DNA of 64,000 bases from Lepraria neglecta (taxonomy: Eukaryota > Ascomycota > Lecanoromycetes > Lecanorales > Stereocaulaceae): NCBI GenBank assembly GCA_033220425.1, contig CM065653.1, positions 3,658,001 through 3,722,000 on the forward strand, read 5' to 3'. Positions 11,453 to 24,634 of the stretch are shown here, piece by piece. The position numbers were made by a program, and so were the translations under genes. The notes under the pieces were generated by a model. That model made no database searches and was not told the DNA's origin. It worked only from the letters and a program-made list of their open reading frames with translations. Position 1 is the stretch's first letter. Every line of letters begins with the position of its first letter.

Positions 11453-12102
11453 GTATGCGAAGGTTCGTGAGCATCCTCAATCAAGATTCCCTTGACATTC
11501 TCCCGCAGTTAACATGAACGTGTCTGACCGTCATGTTTTAGGGATGAGTCCAGCGGCGTGAAGTCTAAAATTTGAGAGTGGACTGGTACAGGCAGGGTAG
11601 ATTCATGAAAACATTACCTTAGGGCAAGTGATGTATATACGAAGAACGTGATACTCATGCTCACTCAGCCTTTGGAATACTGCATTGGAGCTGGCTTCGA
11701 AGATTTTTTGGAACTATTGGCTTCTGTATGACTCGCTTGCTTCCAATAATAGTTGAGGTGCTGGGACTGTTCAGAACGCCATTTTGGTGGCTTATAATTG
11801 GCAAATTCGTTGAATTGATGCTTCCCAAAAAACCCCCAAGGCTGGAAGACTGATATACTTGTCTCAAGGTTGGGAGTTTCTGCATGGGAGAATTGGCACT
11901 GAGAAGCATTGAGGTATCTGTTACACGACTAGAAGCAAAGATGCGAGAGATGGATGCGTCTTGTACATCATGACTTTTAATCTCTCGATTTCCTCTATCC
12001 GTGTCTAAAGGATGTCATCCTATCTCCCTACCCTAGGTATCTCCCCACGAAAAAAAAACAAATCTCTGCATCCCTCCCTTCCGCACTCCGGCCAGACGAC
12101 AT
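11453..12102. other. Intergenic region between convergent genes
   Basis: About 650 bp of 3' flanks between the plus-strand hydrolase and the minus-strand SDR. A short A run sits near 12050. No gene is supported. Confidence 0.45.
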
Positions 12103-14057
<1,955 letters not shown>

Positions 14058-15711
14058 ATGGCACTGAAGAGGAAACGCACCGATACGGAACCAATGAGTG
14101 TCCCTCGATCGGGTCTAAGGGCTCGAATCGTGAAAGACGGGATGAGGAGAGCTGCCACTAGATCAAAGCCGCAACCGCTACGAGATCCGTTCCATGTACT
14201 TGGTGATCATGAAGTGGAGCTGATAATCTCCTACCTCGATGCCAAGGATACGGAAACGCTCAGAAGAGTATCAACGTTGTGGAGCGCCAGCTCAAAGTAC
14301 CACTGCGGAAGGAATACACTACTACAGCACTTTCCTGAGATGGAGTCGAAAGCCCGCAATTGCGAGTCAAGAGAGGAGATGAATCTACTATTTAGGCGAT
14401 GCCGTACATATTTTCCTCCATTATCTGATAATTACATATCTCTCAAGCTGACAAAATCCCACAGTGTACCACCAAGAAAGCCTAATAGCCGGCCTCGCCA
14501 CCCGCGCCATCAAATGCACCGGAGCCTACGACTGGGATCTGCGCGATGGAATTCTTGTCTGGTCCAACACCGAAGGCCAAGTCTCAGTCCGTCACTTACA
14601 GTCCTTCAATTCTGAAATGTCAAAGAAACCAGAATCCAAGCATCCTAATCTCCTCAAACGCTTTCCAACAGCATATCGCCTCCAATACGTGCAGCCGATT
14701 CCAGGAGGTCAACTAGTGACGCTAGAGATGCATCCTTCGGACAACGATTCGTACTCACTGCGACGCCAAGGACTCGCTAAGATTGCTACCAGTGGTAAAA
14801 TCGATTGGAGCATTAAAATCGAAGCATCGATCAGCAGACCCGCTATAAGCCACGATTTCATCTGCGTCATCCACGGCCCAACAGGCATGGACGCTTCAGG
14901 CAATGAATACAGGCGGCTCTCATTCCAGAAAATAAGCCTAGACGACGGTAATATCCTAATAGATGTCGACATACCACCGGCAAACGACACGGTCCACAAC
15001 TACTTCCGCACCATAAACTCAGACAACAGATCTCTGGTCCTCAGCCATGATGAGAGATTCGCAATGTGGATCGACAACTGCTGCGGCCGTTATTTCCTCT
15101 GCACCACTACAGGTAAACTCATGCACAGCTATGCCTCCCGCATCCACCATCCAAACGATGCTGCAATCCCAAGCTCCATTCACCCAGGAGGTTTCTGGGA
15201 TATGCATTTCCCTTCATCTCAGCTCATTTCCTACGACGAGGAGACCGAGACTTTCGAAGCCAGCGATTTCACTCTCCCAGAAGACTCACAAACAATTGGC
15301 TATAACGGCGATCACGATTTATTCTGCCACATCATTCACGACAAGCCCCTTCCCAACGCCCAGTTCAATAACTTCTACCACTGGGGGAATTTTGGGAAAG
15401 CCAGGTGTATGGATCGTTTTGCGCGGCTCGGTGTTTCCTCTGCCATACGGAAGAGGAGTGGGACGCGGACACATCGTTCCAGCTCGTCTAGCCTTATGAG
15501 GCCTGGGTCCAATTCGATTTGGCCGTCGAAAACCCCGGTTGGGATTACTTTGCCTGGTCAAGGAGAGGGTGAGGGAAGGAGGGATCTCACGTTGAAGATG
15601 CCGTGGAAATTATGTGGAAGTGATTACTTTGGGATTGTGAAAGGGTACTTGGTATACCATAATGCTATTGACCGGGTGCTTGTGCTGGTGGATTTCTGGC
15701 CGAGTTGGTGA
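14058..15711 (+). CDS. F-box protein, 2 exons, C-terminal part partly frame-shifted
   Basis: Exons 14058-14403 and 14465-15711 join in phase (530 residues). A basic N-terminus is followed by an F-box-like segment, DPFHVLGDHEVELIISYLDA and ETLRRVSTLW (about 43-76), which should bind Skp1 of an SCF ubiquitin ligase. The rest is a beta-rich fungal F-box C-terminus (ILVWSNTEGQVSVRHLQ, LSHDERFAMW, FWDMHFPSSQLISYDEETET, PWKLCGSDYFGIVKGYLVYH) that probably picks the target. About 15400-15570 is odd: the open frame reads a Ser/Arg-rich run, while another frame, holding a stop, reads EEEWDADTSFQLV and ENPGWDYFAW, which look like the ancestral sequence. So two compensating shifts seem to have replaced about 50 residues while keeping the ending. 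Function of the altered protein is uncertain. Confidence 0.8.
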
Positions 15712-16365
15712 TGTAATCGAATAACCAGCGTGTCATATTTCTTTCTACCTCACATCATGGAAGCAAGCTATCAAAGACATTTGAGTCTCTCTCAGTCCTC
15801 AACTAAAAAGTGTCCTCTCCAAGTTGATTCACGCGTAAATGTCATCTTCGCTCTCCAGAAATCGCCCCTGGGACCTGCCAACCCCGGAACAATCGGACAA
15901 CGATCACCCAGATCGCGCGGATACCTTGCCTGCCTATACACATTACAAGCTGTAGTGGTGGAAAAGCTTACAGTCATGGAGTGCTGTTATTCCCTCTAGA
16001 TGTGACCTCTCTGATTCTAAGGCACCTGCTGCCCCTTAGTCCCTTCAAAAATTTGCAACAGCCCGAATGTTGCTGATATCAATGGTCTTACGTTATCTTA
16101 AGGTACCTACGTCTACCAGGATCCTCCGTCATCGGCAAAAGCCCTATCACGAAGGTAAAAGGGCTTCATCTCCCAGCTCCGCTTCTGCCATAAGCCTCCG
16201 CCTACGTCTATATATTCGTCTCTAGTTTCTAACTGTCCCTTCCATCAGATTTCAAGGATTGATGCAAAGGAAGCACGCATGCTTAGTCTCCCTCAAACTC
16301 TCTGCTCACCTTGACGCCTCCAAGCCGCCCTCTCTTAATTGCCGTCTACGAATCCCCCTCTCATC
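15712..16365. other. Intergenic region, nothing recognised
   Basis: About 650 bp between convergent genes. Short open frames only, without conserved motifs. Confidence 0.4.
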
Positions 16366-17057
16366 CTAGACTTGTACGGTTTTCCCATCTCCTCTCAAAG
16401 GCCTGCCCCCACCTCTTACCCCCCACTCGCGTCCCATTCCCCCCGCCGCCCCTTGGCGTCTCATACTCCAACCTAACACTGATTTTCCCACTATCCCCGC
16501 AGTAGTCGCACCCCCAATAAAACACTGCCAAGGCACTAGCCTCGCACACGTACTCAACAAGTTTGCAGCCTCCTCCCTGACCTCATCCCACGTCCCGTGT
16601 TCGCTCACTCCAGCATTCACCAATCCAATACTGACGAGGCAGGAGCCAGATGACTCGAAGAGCGGGAGGCTGAAAGAGTCTAGGCGGCCGCGCAGGTGGA
16701 ACGTGCCTTGAGAGTTTGAAGGTTTAGCATTCCTGATATTCCCGATGCGAGATATTTGCGTTGTGAAGCGCATTTGGTCGTATGTGGAAGCCCACAAGGG
16801 ATAAAATATAACATACCAGGTATTGTGCCCGAGGGAAGTTTTGCTATGGCGAAACTGCATTCGTTGAAGCGGGGGTAGCCGAGGGTCGAAATGCCGGTGC
16901 CACGGCGCCAGCATATTTTTTGTTCTAGGGCTGTTGTATTCTTCTGTTCCTGCGATGCAAGCTGCGTTGGGTCTTGTGGTAGGGCGGTGAGCGCGAGGGA
17001 TATTATTGGAAAGAGCGTGGTTGCGAGGACAAGAAGGGATGGAGAGATTATGATCAT
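16366..17057 (-). CDS. Predicted small secreted protein, 2 exons
   Basis: The first exon codes MIIISPSLLVLATTLFPIIS with a hydrophobic core, a good signal peptide, then a low-complexity stretch and CWRRGTGISTLGYPRFNECS. The second exon codes FHLRGRLDSFSLPLFESSGS, CLVSIGLVN, GTWDEVREEAANLLSTC and GGATTAGIVGK. This C...C...C pattern with WDEVxxxA is common in fungal secreted proteins of unknown role. The obvious GTATGT-to-CAG intron (16733-16816) keeps the first frame, which soon stops; a donor four bases further in would give the second frame (phase 2). So either the splice is unusual or one small indel exists. The exact C-terminus is uncertain. Function not known; an effector-like role is only a guess. 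Confidence 0.5.
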
Positions 17058-17575
17058 TCTGAGGGATTCACTTCTACTGAATTGGTCTCTTTGGTATCAC
17101 TTGGCAGCCTTCTGTGGATGGAAGTTAGGTATGTTGGTCGTCTGCAACGGCGATAATCTCCTCGAGTTTCGTGTGCATTAGATTGCGCCTGCGCGTTTCT
17201 GCTTTCTCTTGCGGCCCACACAGCTGATTTCGTGCAGATCCGAAGGGCTCGCAAGAAAGCTCATTGCCAGGGTTTCGGAAGTTTTAGTAAGCGCAGAATG
17301 CGGCGAGTGGAGGGTAAGACATGAATGCCAACATTTTGAAGCAGTGGTTAGAGGCTCATTTAGAGGCTCATGCTGCACGCTGGTTGGAGGGAGTGGGGCG
17401 TGTACTTCGCCCTTCGTCTCAACCATGCCGCCGTACTTGCCGTTCTCTTGAATGTTCAGGCTTTCACTGCTTCCTTGTTGTACTTGTCTTCTCCTTGTCA
17501 CTAATTATGATGGGACTGGATAAACACTATCTGGCGCTCTCCACTTGACCGGCGAAAAGACAGCAAAATCGACCA
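17058..17575. other. Intergenic region, nothing recognised
   Basis: About 520 bp between two minus-strand genes. It likely holds the promoter of the secreted protein and the 3' end of the ankyrin gene. Confidence 0.4.
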
Positions 17576-19753
17576 TCACGCAACCCAAGCCCCAGGCATT
17601 GTACTCGACCATTTCAACCCCTGAACTCGAGCTAGTCTGACAGCCTTCTTCTTCGTGCGTTTATGAGCACGCTCATCAGCCAGACTACGGATTCGCTTCC
17701 ACCCCGGATAAGCCGCGTTTGTTGCAGGCCAAGGTTCGTAACCGTCGGCCCAAGGTGGATAATGAAACGGCCAGTGGTCTTCCCATTCGTCCGATTTCAA
17801 GGACCAATCGGCAACGAAAAGGTTCATATTTCTCAGCTCTTTGCGCAACATATAAGTCGAGGACCCCGGGTTGATCCACCAGTCCCAGCACACACTTAGG
17901 TTTAGGCCGAGGTCGATGACTAGCTGGCGTGGATTGTCATATGTTGCGTAGGAAGTTGACGGATAGGTGAATTGATGTGGCGTTTTGTGCAAGGACATTT
18001 CTTCCTCCAAATACGCCGTAACATCGATGCCCTCATTTGCGAGCATTTGCAGCCAGCCTTTACCAGCTGATTCTGCTTCAAAGAGCGACTCGGTGAACAA
18101 AAACAATTCGTCCAAAGGTGTGCCGTCCTCCGAAATCGCGCAGGGGTAACCTTGCCTTTTGGTGTGCCAACGACAAAGTTTGAGATTATGGCGCGGCACA
18201 ACAGCATGAAGATCGGCTCCATTGCGGATGAGTCTCCGAATAAGAGGCTCCCATTGTGGCATTCCTGCTCCGTACATTCGCAGAGTCGTGGCAAGAGGAG
18301 GAAACGGGGTTTGATCACTATCAGTGTGGAGCAGCTCCAGCTGAACCATCTCTTGAGACAGCATGAGTTCTGCACCCTCTGGCGGGCCCGAATATAACTC
18401 AAAGAATTTAGATATGTCGGATGCGGAGAAATCATCCTGCGATTGTGCCAGCACCCTCAAGGTGTTTACAAAGCTTTCTATAGATTCTTGGGGGAATTCT
18501 TCACGCGGATCATGATTTCCAAGGAGCCCTACTCGCTGAAGGGCTTTCCTAGACAAGGAAGTCAGCCGATAAACTTTCTCGTAGAATGAGAGTGTCTACG
18601 TACTGTCCAAAGGTCGCTGTACGGTCAGGATCCACCCCTATCTGTAGCAGTAAAGCACAGAGTTCCGTCTGAAAACCTGTCGCTGCATACTGCTAATATT
18701 TAGCCACCGTCGTCCAAAAAGTTTGGACCTGATACATACATGGAGTAAAGTCTGACCAAACTCATCTACGACGAATGGGGATACGCTACCACTGCTCAGG
18801 GCCACTTGCAGACCTTGTAAGTCGCCTGTTCGGCATGTTTTGAAAATTGGATCACTACGGTCAAGCATGGGATACAAGTTTATCGTCCTCGAGACTCGAC
18901 CAAGGCTGCTCGTGACACGCAGTTCGAGTGCTGTTTTGAAGAACGCCGGCGTAACCATAATAGCCTTGGTCTCCGTGATGGCTTTTCGTCTTAGGATGCT
19001 GGAGTTTCGGGATCTGCTGGTGAATTTGGTGCTCTTTTGGACATTGATATCACCAAAGACACCGCTATACAAGACGGCGAACGTCGTCTTTGAGACAAAC
19101 TGGGCATCTGGTCTTGCGATCGGTATGTGGGAAGTTATCTCTTCACTGCTCGAGCCACCATCGGTCTCCTCGGGGCTGGATAGCCGTGGCTGGATGGCGA
19201 TGCTTGCGATGGGCAGACTGCTGCCTGCTGCTGTGACTTGCATTTGATGTAGCCTAATAAATATCAGTAACTTCCACGTAGTCAAGCTTCGAATTACTTA
19301 TTGGAGCTGCGCTGAGTTGATCGAAATAGACAATTGCAGTGTTATCAAAGACTCCTGGATCTGCTTCCGAAGCTCCAAAAGCTCTTCTTTCTTCAGTACA
19401 GTCCTCAAGGAAGCCCAGGCTCTTTGAATTCGATGTTGACGGTCGAGTGATCTTTTAAGCTGATCGACCAGACTCTCCAGCTTCTTGAGGCTCTTCCCAC
19501 AGTTCTGGAGAGCGGCTGCGATGGATCGGAGAGACCCTGACGAGGTGAGGACGGAGCTTTGCTGCTCAATGAGATCACTAACATGGCCCAGGGTGCCTTG
19601 AAGTTGGTCAAGAAGGTCGACAAGCCTGAGGAGCTCGTCGGGCGCATTTCGAACGCTGCGTAGAAACTCGCTGGTTGCCTGAACGGTGCCTGCGAGTTGG
19701 ACGCCTAATGACACCACCGCGAAGACGGCTGAAACTCCATCCATCTCGATCAC
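17576..19753 (-). CDS. Ankyrin-type protein with fungal STAND-like N-terminal domain, 4 exons
   Basis: Exon 1 (19753-19298) starts MIEMDGVSAVFAVVSLGVQL and reads as a helical bundle (EFLRSVRNAPDELLRLVDLL), the N-terminal domain met in fungal STAND and ankyrin proteins (PF17111-like). Exons 2-4 (19253-18740, 18689-18604, 18548-17576) agree in phase and code a linker, ankyrin-like repeats (DPIFKTCRTGDLQGLQVAL, DEFGQTLLH, then ELCALLLQIGVDPD) and a long C-terminus with WEPLIRRLIRNGADLHAV and a basic end. The exon 1/2 junction is wrong: an in-frame TAA sits directly against the GTAATT donor, and exon 1 ends in phase 0 while exon 2 needs phase 2. Either the splice site is unrecognised or the gene is split. 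The partner and role are unknown; such proteins often act in signalling or non-self responses. Confidence 0.65.
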
Positions 19754-20355
19754 TGTAGATTCATAGACATTTTGTTAAGAGTTCAGATGTTGGTTCCTGG
19801 TTTGTTGATGTGGCAAAGCATCATCGCTTTCGCTATTGCCTATTGGAGAATGTTCAGACATCAAGTCAGATGCAATTACACTATTCAGAAGAGCGAGGCT
19901 CCTTTGACATTCAGATAGTACAGCCACCGAAAACTTACCTGCCGAGCTGAATGTTTTGTCATAGCGGTCTGCAAGGGTCTTGCGCTAGCGTGGAACTTGG
20001 CCAAGAGAAGCTAGCCCACAATGCACAGCCACGTCGTGCTTTCCATACTTAGCCTCGACTCAAAACTAGGATGCTACTCGAGTGAATCGGTCTAGACAAG
20101 TACCAAACGTCTTAGGTTCTTTGGCTTTGAAGGAAGTCACATTACACTGTTTGTTCATGTTCTGCAGGCAACAGACAAGACCTGTACTCTTTGTTGAATC
20201 TTCATTCCCGGCCTAGTGCTGCTTGGTTTGCTTTTCCATGGACCTTAGGCTATAGTGCTTCTACATTGTCATCGTCCACGCTACGCTTGATTGGCTGTGG
20301 ACTCGGTCCCAGTCATCAATGGAACACTAGATATGCGGAGCATATTCAAGTAACC
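19754..20355. other. Divergent intergenic region
   Basis: About 600 bp between the ankyrin gene (minus) and the HET remnant (plus). Nothing recognised. Confidence 0.4.
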
Positions 20356-22102
20356 ATGGATGTCTCCAAACTCCCAAGCTTCTCTTATTCAAATCTGCCA
20401 ACCCCGGGCTCGATAAGACTTCTTCGATTGATGCCATACAACAACGCCGAAGCAGAGGACCTGATTCGAGTCACTCTGGAAGTCGCTGATCTAGATAAGA
20501 GGCCATCTTACCAAGCACTCTCTTACACATGGGGCCATCCAATCAATTCGAGGAAACAGCCCTTGCCAGAATAGAGCATTGCTTGCAACGGCAGATTCTT
20601 TAAGATAAACAATAACTTGTACAATGCTTTATACTACATAAGAGAAAGGTGGGATACGGAGGTCTTATTGGTCGATGCTGTTTGCATCAATCAGGAAATA
20701 AACAGGAGCGGAACAGCCAGGTTGCTCTGATGTAGGACACCTATGGACGGGCCACCCGAACCGTAGTCTGGCTCGGGATAGAAGATGAAGATTTCGGACC
20801 GGCTTTGAAGCTGGTACATCGGTTGGCGCCGTTTGTTTCTTGAATGATTGATCAGGGTCGAATCGATGAACTTCACGATGGATCGTTTGTGGAGTGGGCG
20901 TTCTCCGAGAATTATGGGCTCGAACACATCTCTGTTGGTTGGTGGCAAAGCCATGATGCATTTTCTAGACGAACCTGGTTCTACAAGGCTTGGGTTATCC
21001 AAGAAGTCGCTTTGGCTCAAGATATTCTCAGGTTGTGTCGAAGTACCATGGAAGCACTTAGTACAGCTTAGTCACGTAATTACAATGAAGACCTGGGATC
21101 CGCTTTGGTGGTCAGGGAAAAGGAGGCAGATGGTAGAAGAGTATGCTCCGCCCTGGCTTGGAGGGCGGCCAAATCCAATTGGAGCACTTGTCAATTCTCT
21201 GCGCTACCGGGAAAAGTTGCAAAAGCTCCTTTACAAGCAGAGAGGGACCAAGTCCTACATGCAGATCTGCTATGCATTCTTTCAACACGTTTTGAATACA
21301 ATCAGGCCGTTCCAGACATCTGATCCACGAGATATGATATATTCAATTTTGGGGTTGATGAGAAGTTTTGACGTGGGATTGCAAATCCACTTTCCCCGCC
21401 CAGACTATGACTTGTCCGTAGTGGAAGTCTGGACCGCAGCTACTGCAAGAAAACTAGAACGTGTGCCCTCAATTTCGATACTTTCGTGAGTAGATGAGTC
21501 GGAGCCGCAATGACTACCGGGTTTACCTTCTTGGGTGCCGGATTCCAATGTATGGTCATTCGGGTTAGTTCGCAGGCAATTCGCAGATTCAGGACATGAG
21601 TATAATGCCTCTCGGTCTGTCGATGTCGACTCGTCAGCACGCAGAGTAGCCGGAAAAACTCTATATTTGCCTGCAACCAAGTGTGGCGTCATCTTTGGAA
21701 TTAGTCTGGAGTGGATGGAATATCATTGCCTGCTGGAGGCAATGCTCGGGTACCATTGAGATGGTTCCGATGACCGGTGCCCAGTATATTAACGGCCAAA
21801 GCAACCTCGAAGCACTCTGGCGAACCATGATCGCCGATCAACAAGATGGAAGAATTCCTGCACCAGAACAGTATGGACGAAGATATCGTCTAGCACTTTG
21901 GTATAGCAGTGCCAGAGAGCACGATTTTTGAGACCATAAGTCAACCCTCTTGGAGTTGTGCGAACTGGTGCGGAGATTCTTGGCTATGTACCCCGAATGC
22001 AATTTGCCGACGGTCAACGACATGGAAACATTGGTACACTCCATGAGAAAGCTTCCCGAGGCGCCCGAAGGAATACAGAAATATCTCGCTTCGACAAAGC
22101 TA

Positions 22103-22110
22103 TTCATTGA
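22103..22110. repeat. Target-site duplication, left copy
   Basis: TTCATTGA directly left of the inserted element; the same 8 bases flank its right end. Eight-base duplications are the mark of hAT transposons. Confidence 0.9.
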
Positions 22111-22129
22111 CAACGCTGTTAATAGTGCA
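22111..22129 (+). repeat. Left terminal inverted repeat of the hAT element
   Basis: CAACGCTGTTAATAGTGCA; pairs with 22786-22804 with 18 of 19 matches. Confidence 0.88.
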
Positions 22130-22131
22130 CC

Positions 22132-22157
22132 AACTATTTAATAAATAGTTGGTTTAA
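22132..22157. repeat. Subterminal palindrome inside the hAT element
   Basis: CCAACTATTTA and its inverse TAAATAGTTGG lie next to each other and can fold back. A related motif (AACCAACTA...TAGTTGGTT) recurs near 22240-22265. Likely transposase-binding or structural repeats. Confidence 0.6.
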
Positions 22158-22785
22158 CCGGTTGGTTTGCCTTTTTTTGCTTATTAGTTGGTGCAGTTTA
22201 ACAATTCAACTGTTTAATTTAAACCGGTTCAATATTTGAACCAACTACTTATAAACTAGTTGGTTTGGCAGTTAAACGGTGCAATATGGGGGCGGAGTTC
22301 TGTTCGGGTTAGCGCATAAGAAGATGTGTTCAACTCTGAAAACTACGGCAATCGCATATTTGGGAGCTTTGCGTGTCGAGGTCGATGAGCTACTGGGGCG
22401 GTCCCAGGCAATTTGCTCAGGGCGACGACATACTATTCTATATTGATGTCCCTATATGGCTGGTGGGTAGGAGGCTTGTTTGGGATGTATACAAACCCCG
22501 GAGGGTGTTTCTAGATACTGTTTTTGTATTGCCGCTGTCGTACACATCGTCGGCGATGTTGAAAACTTTTCATATTCAAGCCTCGGTAGAATTACTGCAT
22601 AATTAGAGCGAGGTCTCACCAAAATTTGGTACAAACTTGCTTCAATTCCGCACTTACGTCATCAAACTGTTTAACCAACTGGTCCACTAATAGTTTTTTT
22701 AGTGTAAACCGTTTAACTTTTAAACTGCACTGTGAACTGTCAATAAACAGTTCGTAGTGCAGTTTGCCTTTTAAACTGCACGGTT

Positions 22786-22804
22786 TGCACCATTAACAGC
22801 GTTG
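22786..22804 (-). repeat. Right terminal inverted repeat of the hAT element
   Basis: TGCACCATTAACAGCGTTG; inverse of the left end with one mismatch. Confidence 0.88.
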
Positions 22805-22812
22805 TTCATTGA
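22805..22812. repeat. Target-site duplication, right copy
   Basis: TTCATTGA, identical to 22103-22110. Confidence 0.9.
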
Positions 22813-23354
22813 TGCTTTCCCTTCGGTCATTGAACGACGAAAGATATTTCGGACGAATGCTAACCTATTAGGTCTTTGTCCAAATACGACGGTAGAGGGG
22901 ATTCGGTATGGATTATACATGGCGCCAAGGTCCCTTATATTCTGAGGTCCGTTCCCGACAGTGACAGTTTCGAGCTTGTCGGCGAGGCGTATTCGCATGG
23001 TTTCATACAGGGCGAGATACATGAATTGGGAATGGCTGATTTCTATGAGAGATCGCCCTTGTATAATGAGGTGGCACATCGAGCAAGAAGATTGTACGTA
23101 TACCTCGTGTTACTCGCTCACCGTTAACGCCATGTTTACAAATGAATGCTTCTCCTTTTAATGCTGTTGAGTATTGATGAACTGAAGCAGAAGACGATAT
23201 CACTAAATTAAATAGGCGAGAGCATCTTGTCACACTGACAGAGCTATTTCCATTGCTAATCCATCATACTTTGAAGTTGCTAAGCGCGGCTCTCCAAGCA
23301 ATTCTGTCAGATTACTTAAGAGACAGAGCCCTCACCTCACCTTACCATACCAAC

Positions 23355-23990
23355 TCACGCACTGTCCAAAAACTCAATCCTAAAACTCCCCTTAACCTGC
23401 ATCTCACTAATCTGCTCCCCCACCACCACAACAAAATAACACTCCTCAGCGCCCCATCTATCGACCGCTTGATAAAATACTTGCAACGCTCCAATCGCCA
23501 AAGCCATACTCATCCACTTCTCCCCCGACTTCGGAAATTTGAGCTCCATGCTGAACTTAACGCTTGACATGATTCGTTTAAATCCATTGGGCAGGCCGCG
23601 GCGCTGGGCGCGGTAGGCGATGATCTGTTTCTGGATAAGCTCCAGGAGGGCTTCTTTGTCTTGCGCAGTACCTGGGCGTTGGAATTCTTGGAATTGGAAC
23701 ATGCTGGTTGGGCTGAGGTTAGGGATTAGGAGGGCGAAGGGTGGATCGGGCCAGAGGTTGGCGGAATTGAAGGTGTTGTTTAATGATAATAGGGCGGATA
23801 TCTTGTAAGTGAAGCCTGTTGCATTGACTGGTATGATAGGTAGATCTGTCGAGAGAGAAGCGGCAGGAGAGAGCAGGAGAGGTGTTGGCGGCAAGGCTAC
23901 GGAGGTGACAGGTAAACTGGAGACTTCGTAAATGATTGTAAAAAGCATGAAAATCTGCAGGTTCGAAAAGGCTGTTGAAAGGAAAAACAT
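23355..23990 (-). CDS. Predicted secreted protein of unknown function
   Basis: A 211-residue single-exon frame. The start MFFLSTAFSNLQIFMLFTII (or the inner Met in MLFTIIYEVSSLP) gives a signal peptide, followed by a Pro/Ser-rich part (VALPPTPLLLSPAASLSTD), NATGFTYKISALLSLNNTFN with possible N-glycosylation sites (NAT, NNT), and a mixed alpha/beta C-terminus with EALLELIQKQIIAYRAQRRG and LQVFYQAVDRW. No cysteine pattern. I do not recognise a family. Composition and the length of the frame support a real gene, and the strand fits the upstream flank at 24000. The end near the HET remnant shows no overlap. Confidence 0.55.
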   Translation of the reverse strand: MFFLSTAFSNLQIFMLFTIIYEVSSLPVTSVALPPTPLLLSPAASLSTDLPIIPVNATGFTYKISALLSLNNTFNSANLWPDPPFALLIPNLSPTSMFQFQEFQRPGTAQDKEALLELIQKQIIAYRAQRRGLPNGFKRIMSSVKFSMELKFPKSGEKWMSMALAIGALQVFYQAVDRWGAEECYFVVVVGEQISEMQVKGSFRIEFLDSA

Positions 23991-24634
23991 CTTTATGGAG
24001 GAAACGACAGATCATTACAGGACGCAGATCCGGAACGAAAATGGAGATCCCCATCTCGTACATATATCGGGATCTCGTGCACAGGTGCACAGACGGTCTT
24101 ACCGTGAAAAAAAATCCCATAGTGGTATGTGTCGGCAGATCGGATAGACGAAAATACATACGATATGCGCTTGTACACATCTTCGGCGCATTGACGACAT
24201 TGCTCTTCCGCAAAACGCAGACATCATGTCAGATGCAGAAGCTCCTAAAGCCCATCATTCGTCACATGTAACATTAGGAATGCCATGATGGCTACTAAAG
24301 CGCATGGGATCGATATTGCACCAGGTTCTCAACGAGCTATGGAAGCCATTCTTTAAATACATGTATATTTTGCTATTATGTTTTTGAGCTCTTAATGGAA
24401 AAGTGGCCGCCCAGTCTGCACGCACACTCTAGATCAAATGGGGATGAAATCTGGTAAGGCTGAGTTCCTTGGCAGCACACATAATGCCACAAAATAGAAG
24501 CCATAAAGCGTTATCCTTCCATCAGCACCGGAGATCATAGCATATAAAATCAGCTGGTGGTGAAGGTGGTACAGCATAGCATTCGTGCACCCAACAAACC
24601 CAAACCCCTCCCACACCTCGCCCCATTCCCACCT

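Larger units (their letters stand above)
22111..22804. mobile_element. Non-autonomous hAT-type DNA transposon (MITE-like), 694 bp
   Basis: The ends form a terminal inverted repeat: CAACGCTGTTAATAGTGCA at the left and its complement, with one mismatch, at the right (ending ATTAACAGCGTTG). The start fits the hAT end pattern CARNG. Perfect 8-bp duplications (TTCATTGA) lie on both sides, and the HET protein can be read up to one side and on from the other, so the borders are secure. The subterminal 150 bp are rich in AACCGGTT, AACCAACTA and GTTTAAACTGC-like motifs and in short palindromes, as hAT transposases prefer. The central 300 bp (22300-22600) are unrelated to these and code nothing I recognise; no transposase or hAT dimerisation motif is seen. 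It must have been moved by a hAT transposase supplied elsewhere. Confidence 0.9.
20356..23127 (+). pseudogene. HET-domain protein, broken and split by a transposon
   Basis: Reading from MDVSKLPSFSYSNLPTPGSI, the HET domain is clear: IRLLRLMPYNNAE, SYQALSYTWGHP, IACNGRFFKINNNLYNALYY, LLVDAVCINQE, then WFYKAWVIQEVALAQDILRL and TSDPRDMIYSILGL. The C-terminal part follows (ELVRRFLAMYPECNLP, GIQKYLASTKLFID) and stops at the transposon at 22111. Past the transposon, from 22805, the protein resumes with AFPSVIERRKIFRTN, SVWIIHGAKVPYILR and FELVGEAYSHGFIQGEI, the usual end of this HET class. Several in-frame stops and frame changes occur besides the insertion, so the gene was probably dead or dying independently of it. 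It belongs to a different HET subfamily (SYTWG/AVCINQ) from the remnant at 1761-3687 (SYVWG/SLCIIQD). Confidence 0.85.
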
